NCBI GenBank assembly: GCA_027214385.1
Contig: JAPVXR010000002.1
Coordinates: 434,001-498,000 of the forward strand
Origin: Cryomorphaceae bacterium 1068
GTDB lineage: Bacteria > Bacteroidota > Bacteroidia > Flavobacteriales_D > Cryomorphaceae
Length of the DNA stretch: 64,000 nucleotides
Direction of reading: 5' to 3'
The notes beneath the pieces were generated by a model, which had not been told where the DNA came from, ran no database searches, and saw only the letters and a program-made list of their open reading frames with translations. This document shows, one piece after another, positions 17,133-26,100 of this stretch. How positions within the stretch are numbered: the stretch's first letter is position 1; every line of letters starts with the position of its first letter. The translations under genes were made by a program, and so were the position numbers.

Positions 17133-17927
17133 ATGTGTGGTCGTTACGTTATTGTTTCAAAGATAAGCGAGATCGAAGAAAGATTCGGTGTGGCGGCAGA
17201 TGGAACTTTTGTACCGACTTTCAATCTTGGTCCGGGTAGTTTAGGCCCTGTGATAACGGACGATAAGCCGAAGTCCCTTCAGTTTTTTCAATTTGGCATG
17301 ACGCCCTTCTGGGCAAAGAAGAAAATGTACTTTTTCAATGCGCGAGCCGAGGGAGATCAGAATAAAGAGAATGATCCAAACTATCATGGAGCAAAGGGGA
17401 TCATTTCCAAACCCGCCTTTCGCAAATCGATCAGGAGCAAGAGGTGCTTGGTAATCGCCGATTGTTTTATCGAGGGAACGACCAAAGAGAAACTAGACAG
17501 GCCATATGTGGTTCATCTGGAAAAAGACCGAAGGCCATTTGCTTTCGCGGGGATTTGGGATGAATGGGTTGATGAAAAAACTGGTGAAATCGTAAAGTCA
17601 TATGCTGTTATTACCACCACTCCAACTCCATTGCTGCAACTGTTACCTCACCATCGTTCACCTGTCATTCTTCCTCGAAAGGATGAAGCCAAATGGATCA
17701 ATCCTGATGCGCATCTGATGGATATCACAAAACTATTGGAGCCCTATCAAGGCTTTATGAATGCTTATCCAATCAGTACGGATATCAAAAATCCGAGAAA
17801 CAACAACAGAGACTTACTAAAGCCCGTGGGGCCAAGTGTGGCTTCTGAAAGTAAACTAGTCGTTGAGCAAAATTTGGTTTTAGAAGGAATGGGATTTTCG
17901 CGTGCACGCGGTCGCAACTTAAAATAG
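17133..17927 (+). CDS. SRAP/HMCES-family abasic-site protein (YedK-like)
   Basis: Protects single-stranded DNA at abasic sites by forming a thiazolidine cross-link through its N-terminal cysteine. Seen: MCGRY start (C2 becomes N-terminal after Met removal), N69 in FFNARAE, E114 in CFIEG and H173 in HHRSPVIL, matching the four catalytic positions of the family. The usual FYEW is FIEG here and HxRMP is HHRSP, variants to note. Length (264 aa) is somewhat longer than E. coli YedK. It converges on the AddA-like gene with a 9-nt overlap, so two DNA-repair genes sit side by side. A TATTTTCG box lies 17 nt upstream of the ATG. Confidence 0.9.
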   Translation: MCGRYVIVSKISEIEERFGVAADGTFVPTFNLGPGSLGPVITDDKPKSLQFFQFGMTPFWAKKKMYFFNARAEGDQNKENDPNYHGAKGIISKPAFRKSIRSKRCLVIADCFIEGTTKEKLDRPYVVHLEKDRRPFAFAGIWDEWVDEKTGEIVKSYAVITTTPTPLLQLLPHHRSPVILPRKDEAKWINPDAHLMDITKLLEPYQGFMNAYPISTDIKNPRNNNRDLLKPVGPSVASESKLVVEQNLVLEGMGFSRARGRNLK

Positions 17928-20900
17928 CGTTCCTTGCTCGGCACGCTTGATTCTAACTTCCACCCATTTCATTTCGGGAAGGTAAACCACGTAGCCTTTT
18001 CCCGGTTGGTTTTCGGCACTGGTGATTGCATTTAAATATTCTCTTACTTGCGATAAGTGCGTATCTTTTTCTTCTCCTGTTTTAAAATCAATCACGGTAA
18101 ATGATGCAGATTCTTTGAAAACCATATCGGGTCGAAAAACTTGACCTTCTTTCGTGAGGGTCCTCTCTGCGAGCCGTTCGGCTTTGGTAATCAACTCATG
18201 GTATTTTTTATCCGAATAGAGTTTTTCAATCCACATGCCAAGCTCTTTTTCTTGCTCTACTGGTATTCTGCCGTTCTTACTCCATGTGTTGAGTTTGGTG
18301 ACAGCTTCCTCATAGCTTTGGCTTTTTGCGGCCATTTCGTGAAGGAGAATTCCCGCTTCTCGATTGGGAGAGATGCCCTCGCTGCTAATGGTAAATCTGT
18401 CTTCTACGGAGATATCCACTGGGTTTAGTAGTTCCATGACATTCTCTGAATCTTTCGTTTTCTCAGAAGACTTTGCTTTTTGCTTCTCGCCAACGACTAC
18501 GCTCGACTCTACTCCTTCTTCAAGTTTGGAGACCTGCCTAAATTGAGACTTTAAATTTTCGAAAGCAATGCTGATAGATGGTCCTGTTTGATTCTTGGTG
18601 CCTTCAGCATAATTGATGTAGAGCCTTTCAGATGGTCGGGTTACCGCTACGTAAATCATGTTTAAGTTATCAAACCTACTCTCTTGTTTGTATTGATCGA
18701 AATCTGCCTGGTATCCCATTTTTTCGAGCGAATCAGATAGCTTGAGAGGAACGTAGTCAAATGGGATATCTAATTTTTCATTGACGCGGAGCCATTTGAT
18801 CTCTCCGTTCTTTGAAAAATCCCAGTTTAAGTTCGGGAGAATCACAACGGGAAACTGCAAGCCCTTTGATTTGTGAATGGTCATCAATTGCACTTGATTT
18901 CCTGATTCACCCACCTTGGCTTCCGGCTTATTTTTCAAACTATCCCACCACTCGAGAAACTCTTGAGCAGATACCGAGCGTCCACCTTTTTCGAGAATGC
19001 AGTTAAGGAAAGATTCCACAAAAACGTCTCTACGCTTTTCTAATGGGACGAACCTGTTTATGACCTCTTTGCTGATTTCCCAAGCGCTCATGCCTGAAAG
19101 GAGATGAAGTGAGAAGCCCGGTGAAAATCCTTTTACAAAAGCCTTAAAGTCTATAGAGCCTCTATGGCCCGGTTTAGTCCAAAACTTATGTGGCTCGAAT
19201 GGCACATGGTGCAAACGGCATACTTCACGCATGACTTTAATCTGCGCCGTCGCCAAGTTTTGATCCATGGAGAGACGCAAGAATTCCGTCAACATGACTA
19301 CGGTAGAGTTCATGTCTAGTCCAAAGCTGTCGCGTGTGGTGAAGGGGATAACTTCTTCGCTGAATTTTCTGATGATCTCGTTGACCTCCTTTCCTTTTTT
19401 TCGCACCAATACAGCGATATCGCCAAAAGAATAGCCATCTATTTGGGCTTCTCGCACAGATCTTAGAACCAGATCAGCAATCAATTCGGGCTCAGGATTT
19501 TTTTCGATTTGTTTCCACTCTACATAACCTCCCTTTTTTGATTTAGGAAAGGTCTGACTCGCGCTTTCGCCTTCGTATTCTTTGCGGAAAAGTGTATCAG
19601 ATTCAGTGAGCAAAGGTGTGAGCTCCTTAATGAAGGAATTGTTGAACTCGACTATTTCAGGAAGGCTGCGGTAATTCACTCCCAGCGGAACGATCTTCGC
19701 GTTTTGTTCAAAGCTCGTTCGCATTTCCAAGGCAATGCTTTGGTCGTCGGGATTCAGTTCTGGTAGTCGAATGAGTTGCTCCGCCTTTCCACCTCGCCAG
19801 CGATAGATGCTTTGCTTGGCATCGCCTACTACCATATTGAATTTTCCGGAGGCCAGTGATTCTGCGACAAAAGGCGTGATATTGTTCCATTGCAATTCGC
19901 TGGTATCTTGAAATTCATCAATCAGAATGTGCTTGTAGCGATTGCCGAATTTCTCATAGATAAATGCCACAGGCTCATCTCGCATCGAATTGGAAATAAT
20001 TCCGTTGAAGGTCGAAATGGGCACCACGTTTCTTTCTTCGGCCAAGTCTTTTAACTCGCGTGATAAATCTGCGAGCACAGCCAGTAGGTCGATTTGTTTT
20101 TGAAGTTCTTTCGCGATGGAATAGTCGCTGTAGTTTTTCTGAAAATGGCTTTCCGCCGCGTAGTAGTAATCTAGTAGTTCCGACTGTCGCCTCTTTATGG
20201 CTTCTTTCGCTTGCGCTGATGCCGACCCGCTAGTCCATTGTTTTTCAGGGTTTTTCAAGAGGCTAGAGTGAAGTTTTACGAATTTACCACTGAACTCCTT
20301 CAGCTTTTCAAAATAGCTGTAGTACCCTGAATTTTTATAGCTGAGATCGTCGACCTGAATTCCCTCTGCTTCGAAAATCTTAAACACTTCGTTTCCTATG
20401 CTATGGCACACTTTTTCAAAAGCCGAGACCAAGGGTTGAAGCTTCCTCTTGGTTTCTTCAAATTTCTGAGGATCGATTTCGTAGAGTGAGGCAACCGGTT
20501 TCTCCGAATCTTCCGAAGAAATGAGATTTCTCAGATCATTAACTCTCTTGGTGATATTGGCTTTTTTATCATCATCAATAGATTGCCTGAGGTAGTTAAG
20601 AAGGTGGTGGGTGATATGGTTGTCAATTCCTACTTTTTGCAACAACAGATCTACTGCATCTGCAAAAAGATTGGTTTCATCCAGCTCTACCTCAAAGTCT
20701 GACTTGATTCTTAAGTCACGACTGAATGATCGGATCAACTTATGATTGAACCCATCTATGGTCCCGATACCAATCTCATCATAATCCCTGAGGGCAATAT
20801 CAAATACTTTACTCGCCCGCTCCTTTAGCTCCTCTGGTTTCAAGTGGGTTTCATCCAGTAGCTGTTTCACCTCAAAATCTTCCAAATCTGAGTCCTTTTC

Positions 20901-21119
20901 GGGATGGATGGATTTGAGTTTTTTCAAAGAAGAAACGAACCTTTCTTTAAGTTCGTTGGCGGCTTTATTGGTGAACGTAATCGCCAGAATACTTTTAAAC
21001 TTGTCAGGGTTTGATGACGAGAGGCTCAGCCTTAAAAATACGCCGATCAGTGCCGTGGTTTTACCCGATCCCGCTGAGGACTTATAAATGTGAAAGCGTG
21101 GTGTGTCTATATCGTACAA
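17919..21119 (-). CDS. AddA-like UvrD helicase with C-terminal nuclease domain
   Basis: ATP-dependent helicase-nuclease (1066 aa) for recombinational repair, probable partner of the AddB-like protein at 9567-12290. Seen: Walker A SSAGSGKTT (K20); TFTNKAA; Walker B LIDEFQD near residue 400; GDAKQSIYRWRGG; the late motif MTIHKSKGLQFPVVILPN; AVTRPSERLYI; and near residue 1000 DMVFKESASFTVIDFKTG with a Q...Y helix, the RecB-type PD-(D/E)XK nuclease. Presence of both helicase and nuclease parts fits AddA/RecB. A TATTTTTG promoter box for mbnP-like gene lies behind its start on the other strand. The start ATG at 21119 gives the normal short lead to Walker A. Confidence 0.92.
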   Translation of the reverse strand: MYDIDTPRFHIYKSSAGSGKTTALIGVFLRLSLSSSNPDKFKSILAITFTNKAANELKERFVSSLKKLKSIHPEKDSDLEDFEVKQLLDETHLKPEELKERASKVFDIALRDYDEIGIGTIDGFNHKLIRSFSRDLRIKSDFEVELDETNLFADAVDLLLQKVGIDNHITHHLLNYLRQSIDDDKKANITKRVNDLRNLISSEDSEKPVASLYEIDPQKFEETKRKLQPLVSAFEKVCHSIGNEVFKIFEAEGIQVDDLSYKNSGYYSYFEKLKEFSGKFVKLHSSLLKNPEKQWTSGSASAQAKEAIKRRQSELLDYYYAAESHFQKNYSDYSIAKELQKQIDLLAVLADLSRELKDLAEERNVVPISTFNGIISNSMRDEPVAFIYEKFGNRYKHILIDEFQDTSELQWNNITPFVAESLASGKFNMVVGDAKQSIYRWRGGKAEQLIRLPELNPDDQSIALEMRTSFEQNAKIVPLGVNYRSLPEIVEFNNSFIKELTPLLTESDTLFRKEYEGESASQTFPKSKKGGYVEWKQIEKNPEPELIADLVLRSVREAQIDGYSFGDIAVLVRKKGKEVNEIIRKFSEEVIPFTTRDSFGLDMNSTVVMLTEFLRLSMDQNLATAQIKVMREVCRLHHVPFEPHKFWTKPGHRGSIDFKAFVKGFSPGFSLHLLSGMSAWEISKEVINRFVPLEKRRDVFVESFLNCILEKGGRSVSAQEFLEWWDSLKNKPEAKVGESGNQVQLMTIHKSKGLQFPVVILPNLNWDFSKNGEIKWLRVNEKLDIPFDYVPLKLSDSLEKMGYQADFDQYKQESRFDNLNMIYVAVTRPSERLYINYAEGTKNQTGPSISIAFENLKSQFRQVSKLEEGVESSVVVGEKQKAKSSEKTKDSENVMELLNPVDISVEDRFTISSEGISPNREAGILLHEMAAKSQSYEEAVTKLNTWSKNGRIPVEQEKELGMWIEKLYSDKKYHELITKAERLAERTLTKEGQVFRPDMVFKESASFTVIDFKTGEEKDTHLSQVREYLNAITSAENQPGKGYVVYLPEMKWVEVRIKRAEQGTLF

Positions 21120-21130
21120 TGTGATTGAAG

Positions 21131-21164
21131 TTGCCTTTAGGCAGGGAAAAATAGGCTATTTTTG
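21131..21164 (+). promoter_or_regulatory. Promoter of the MbnP/MbnH-like pair
   Basis: TTG at 21131-21133, a 23-nt spacer, then TATTTTTG (exact TAnnTTTG) at 21157-21164. This fits the Bacteroidota TTG-N17-23-TAnnTTTG pattern. It overlaps the possible TTG start at 21162, which supports the ATG at 21201. Confidence 0.6.
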
Positions 21165-21200
21165 TATAGATACTGTGTGAAAACGAAAAGATCCTCATCA

Positions 21201-21962
21201 ATGAAGAGATTATTACTATTTACCTTGATTGTTTTTATGGCAGTTTCTTGTGACGATGACGAATCGAATCCTGATTCCAAGCTCTTTCTAACTTTCGATC
21301 CTCGATTTGAGGGAGAAGATTTACAGATGGGGGTGACAAATACAAATGTTCATGATTATCCATTCAATGTTTCGGAGATAAAGTTTTACGTCTCAAATAT
21401 CAGATTACACAAGTCGGAAGGCGATTTTGTAGAGCTTTCAGATATTGAGTTAATCGCAATGCAAGAGAATAGAAGAAGCGTTGAGTATGTGGTTCCAACG
21501 GGTGACTACATCGGCGTGAGTTACGACTTAGGAGTGCCTTACATGATGAATGGTACGAATGATCCTGATTTCTCCATATCTCAATATCCTCCGGGACATC
21601 CGCTAAGCGAGGTGACATCTGCGGGAATGTATTGGCAATGGTCCTCTGGGTACCGTTTCTTCTCATTCGATGGTCGATTTGATCTTGAACCTAATACTGA
21701 CGAATTCCTGCCCATGCCTTTTTCATTTCACACAGGGACCGATACGCTTTTCAGAGAGCTCGGCCTTTTTGAAAAATCGATGGATATTAGCCCTGGAGAG
21801 ACTATGCTCCTTTCTTTTGCAGTTGATGTAGACAGTATTTTTGCAACAGCCGCAGACACTATCGATTTGGCTCAGGTGACTTCTTTTCACGGATCACCTG
21901 CACAAATAGAGACAGGGATTAAATTGGCGAACAACATGTCCAAAGCGTTTGTTTTGAAATGA
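21201..21962 (+). CDS. MbnP-family copper-binding lipoprotein
   Basis: A 253-residue protein with a lipoprotein signal peptide (MKRLLLFTLIVFMAVSC, lipid-bearing C17) followed by an acidic DDDES linker. The body matches the MbnP-like pattern: VSEIKFYVSNIRLH, then AGMYWQWSSGYRFF (W145, W147) and FSFHTGTDTLFRE. Known: in methanotrophs MbnP is a periplasmic copper protein in which one tryptophan is oxidised to kynurenine by the diheme enzyme MbnH. The next gene is a diheme enzyme joined by an ATGA overlap, so the same chemistry may occur here. Which tryptophan would be modified is inference. I moved the start from 21162 to the ATG at 21201. Confidence 0.82.
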   Translation: MKRLLLFTLIVFMAVSCDDDESNPDSKLFLTFDPRFEGEDLQMGVTNTNVHDYPFNVSEIKFYVSNIRLHKSEGDFVELSDIELIAMQENRRSVEYVVPTGDYIGVSYDLGVPYMMNGTNDPDFSISQYPPGHPLSEVTSAGMYWQWSSGYRFFSFDGRFDLEPNTDEFLPMPFSFHTGTDTLFRELGLFEKSMDISPGETMLLSFAVDVDSIFATAADTIDLAQVTSFHGSPAQIETGIKLANNMSKAFVLK

Positions 21963-23104
21963 TCAGACTCTTGAAGCCATACGAGTTTTTGCGCTCATTA
22001 TATGCCACAAGCATCTTTTTGGCTTTGGTGGCATTATTGGCTTCATGCAAAAAAGACGAGCCTGATTCAGAGGCGGACAATCTTTTGTGCGAAATCGTTT
22101 CAGGTATAGGGACGCCATACGAGTTTCAAAAACCTTTCTTTTTTCCTGATCCGATCATTCCATCGGATAATCCTTTTACAGAAGAGGGAATTGAGTTAGG
22201 TAGACATCTCTTTTGGGAAAAGAAACTATCCAGAAACAACACAATTAGCTGTGGGTCATGTCATTTTCCAACAGCTTCTTTTTCAGATAATGTCCCTAAG
22301 AGTGTTGGTTTGTATGGTGATCTGACTCGTCGAAATAGCATGGCTTTGGTCAATATGGCATGGAATACAAGCTTTTTTTGGGACGGTAGATCACGAACAC
22401 TCGAAGAGCAACTTTTAGAGCCTGTTGAGAACCCCGTCGAAATGGACCTTACTTGGAGAGAGGCAGTTGAGAGAATCGGAAGCGACTCAATTTATCAAGA
22501 TATGTTCACGGCTGCATTTGGTACGCCGTGCGTTGACTCTGTCAGAATTACTTATGCTATGGCGCAGTTCATTCGCACTATGGTTTCGGCAAATAGTGAA
22601 TTTGATCAAGCTCAATATGGCCCTGGTCAGTTGAGCATTAGTGAGCAAAACGGATTGTTTCTTTTTTTGGCAGAAGGCGGTGATCCCAATATTTATCCCG
22701 GCGGTCAAAACGGTGGTGATTGTTTTCATTGTCACGGAGGAGCCTTGGTACTATTTACTGATCAACAGTTTCACAATAATGGTCTTGATTCGGTCTTTAC
22801 CGATCTGGGTCGTGCTGAGGTTAATGGAAGTCCCTTTTCAGAAGCACAATTCAAGACACCCACTTTAAGAAATATTGCGCTGACTGCTCCCTACATGCAC
22901 GATGGGCGATTTGAAACGCTACACGACGTTATAGAGCATTACAATTCAGGGGGACACCCATCTATGACCATCGACCCATTGATGAAATTTCAAGGGGTAG
23001 GTCTAGGTCTGTCCGAACAAGATATTGATGATTTAGTCGCTTTCTTGGAAACCCTAACGGATGATGAATTCGTTAATAACCCTGATTTTCAGGACCCTCA
23101 TTAA
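21959..23104 (+). CDS. Diheme cytochrome c peroxidase (MauG/MbnH-like)
   Basis: A 381-residue diheme c-type protein, probably a lipoprotein (LVALLASC lipobox near residue 31, then KKDEPDSEAD). Two heme-binding motifs are visible: CGSCH (C98, C101, H102) and CFHCH (C255, C258, H259). KTPTLRNIALTAPYMHDGRF and DLVAFLETL are family signatures. Known: this superfamily includes hydrogen peroxide-reducing CcpA and protein-modifying MauG and MbnH. The four-base ATGA overlap with an MbnP-like gene favours the MbnH role, acting in the periplasm on that partner. Plain peroxidase activity is the alternative. A terminator hairpin overlaps the stop. Confidence 0.88.
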   Translation: MIRLLKPYEFLRSLYATSIFLALVALLASCKKDEPDSEADNLLCEIVSGIGTPYEFQKPFFFPDPIIPSDNPFTEEGIELGRHLFWEKKLSRNNTISCGSCHFPTASFSDNVPKSVGLYGDLTRRNSMALVNMAWNTSFFWDGRSRTLEEQLLEPVENPVEMDLTWREAVERIGSDSIYQDMFTAAFGTPCVDSVRITYAMAQFIRTMVSANSEFDQAQYGPGQLSISEQNGLFLFLAEGGDPNIYPGGQNGGDCFHCHGGALVLFTDQQFHNNGLDSVFTDLGRAEVNGSPFSEAQFKTPTLRNIALTAPYMHDGRFETLHDVIEHYNSGGHPSMTIDPLMKFQGVGLGLSEQDIDDLVAFLETLTDDEFVNNPDFQDPH

Positions 23105-23136
23105 CAGGTTTAACGAGGTCCTTTTCCTTTTTTATT
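23091..23136 (+). terminator. Terminator after the diheme peroxidase gene
   Basis: AGGACC (23091-23096) pairs with GGTCCT (23117-23122). The inner stem of TC and TTAA has one bulge and one mismatch. A T-rich tail follows. The left arm overlaps the last codons of the gene. Confidence 0.6.
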
Positions 23137-23183
23137 TTTCTTCCTGAAGCCCACCCGCTAACCTTTCTTGGGTTATTACGTAA

Positions 23184-26100
23184 ATGCGGGATATGAGGAT
23201 TGCAAAAAAAGTAGTTTTAGTCATTCTCCCCTTACTTCTGTTTGCAGGAGCCGAGCTTAAGGCCCAGTGTGAGTTGTTTGACTTTTTCGGCAACCCTACT
23301 GACACGCCCTATTGGTATAGCTGTAACGGAAATAACTTCAGTTTGAATTTGCAGTCGCCGAATAATATCGGGGCTTGGCAAGTAAACTGGGGAGATGGAT
23401 CGCCTATCCAGACCGGCGGAAGTCTCGTTCCTCCGGATTTCATTACGCACACATATACCGCGACTGTTGATACTTTCTTATTGACGTTTACTGAAACCTC
23501 AACAGGCTGCACTGTGAACGGTGTGGTAGTAATGGAGGAAGCCAGTAACGCATCCATTCAGGTGCCTGTGGGTGGTTTGACTCAAGCTTGTGCGCCTCAG
23601 ACAATGGATTTCATCAATTCCAGCACGAATACCTCAGAAACGACTGTGTTTACCTGGGACTTTGGTGATGGCTCTCCTATTGAAACTTATGATTATACAA
23701 ATCTGGGCCAAGTCGTATCACATACTTACGAGGTGGGAACGGTCGATTGTGAGACTGTTGTCACATTAACCGCTGAAAACTATTGTAACTCAGTTCAGGG
23801 TGGTCCAAGTACGGCGACCTTTAACCCGATCCGAATTTGGGATATCGATGATGCCGGAATTACACCGTCTGCTACTGTTTTATGTTGGCCCGATAACGAG
23901 TTTACTTTTAATAATACGACAGAACGAAATTGCCTTTTTCAAGGGAATATATACCAGCGTTACGAATATTGGAATTTCGGTGACTACTGGGGATTGGGAT
24001 ATGACTCTATTATAGATTGGACTCCATGGCCTCCTACTTTTCCACAAACTATAGAATATCCGGCAATCGGTACTTACGATGTTCTTTTACTTGATAGTAA
24101 CCTATGTGGGGTTGATGCGGTGACCATTCAAGTAGAAATTGTGGCCCCACCTACCGCTGCTATTTCTGCGAATCCAACCACGATTTGTCAAGGTGAGACT
24201 GTAACTTTTACAAACAATTCATCAGCGAATGCGACAGGGTTTCAGTGGAACTTCGACGATGGAACGCCTCCGGTTATTTCGGGTGCTCCCACGGTAGATC
24301 ATGTTTTCAACTCCACTGGAACATTCGATGTACAACTTATTGCCGCAGTCGGGGCACCGGGAAGCGGGTGTGCAGATACAGCATTTGTGGAAATCACAGT
24401 ATTGCCGGCCCCGGTTGCTCAAATCAACTTTGATAACGATGAGGCTTGCGACAATCTCCAAGTCAATTTTAGCGATGGATCCACCGGTACTATAAATGAT
24501 TGGGATTGGAGTTTTGGAAATGGAAATACTTTTTTAGGTCAGTCGCCACCGGTACAGGAGTACAACTCACCCGGGTCCTACAATGTTGTCCTAACAGTGA
24601 CTTCGCCCAATGGCTGCGCCAATAGCGACACGCATATTGTAGAAGTTTATGAATCACCCGTCTCCAACTTTTTGGTTCAGAATGTATGTATAGGTTCTGA
24701 AGGAAGCTTTGTGGATTTATCTACTTCACAGGCAGGAGATCCGATTGTTTCTTGGGATTGGGATTTTGGCGATGGAAATGACTCACAAGATCAGAATCCC
24801 ACACATTCTTATTCCGGTACAGGAACGTTTACTGTAGAACTTACAGTTTCCACCGCAACTTGTTCGAATTCAACTACACAAGTTGTAAATGTTGAACCGG
24901 CTCCAAACGCTTCTTTTACCCATGTTGTGACCGAAGGCTGCGCACCCCTTGAGGTTGATTTTATCAATACCACTGTCGGAGGAGATTCTTACTCTTGGAT
25001 CTTCGGTGGCGGAGGAGGAAGTGGTGACGAAAGTCCTACTCATACTTTTAATAATTTCGGAGATGAAGACTCCCTTTATACAGTCACATTAATCGCCCAA
25101 AATGCTTTTGGATGTCGAGATACGGCCACGAGCACAGTTGAGGTCAATGCCAATGCTGTAGCCCAATTTCAGGCATTTTATATTCCGGGTTGTGACCCTG
25201 ATCCTGCTAACTTCATAAACACATCTATCAATGCAGATTTTGTCGCGTGGGATTTTGGTGACGGAACGACTACGGTAGTTGAGAACCCCAGTCATCAGTT
25301 TGTGAACAACACTGCTTCGATACAGCAATTTGAAGTTCAGTTAATCGCTTACACACCAAATGGGTGTGATGACACTACTTCGACTGTAATTTCAGTGTTT
25401 CCCCAGCCCGATTTCGATTTTACATTGCCGGTAGATACCGGGTGTAATCCTTTCTCGGTTCAGTTTCCGGTCATAACGGGAGCCATTAGTAACCAGTGGA
25501 CTTTTGGTGATGGTACAATCAGTACATCCCCAAATCCGGAACATACTTATGGAAATTCAACCTTAGCTCCTGTCACTTATGATGTCGAGTTGGTTGCCAC
25601 TTCCGCATTTGGTTGTAATGATACATCATCGGCTACCGTTACGGTAAATCCCGATCCCGTCGCTCAATTTTCAGTTGATCGAACGTCAGGATGTGGTCCG
25701 CTGACCATTAGTATTACGAATCAAAGTATACTCGCCGACTCACTTATTTGGAGTTATGGTGATGGTGTAACCTCTGATACATCAGCCTTTATTCATGAAT
25801 ATACCTTTGAGAATACAACAGATCAAACCATTACTTATACAATCGAGCTGATCGCTTATACCGAAAATGGGTGTTCGGACTCGTTTATAAGAAATATTGA
25901 AGTACATCCTCTCGTCGATGCGGCCTTTTCTCACCCTATAGAGGAATGCTCGCCCCTATCCTTTGTTTTTGAAAACGAAAGTGTTAACGCGTCCTTCTAT
26001 CAGTGGGATCTGGGCAATGGAACTGTTAGTGTAGCAGATGAGCCACTTGGCGGTTATCAAACCATAGGGATTGAGCCTGATACGTTCGATATTCAATTGG

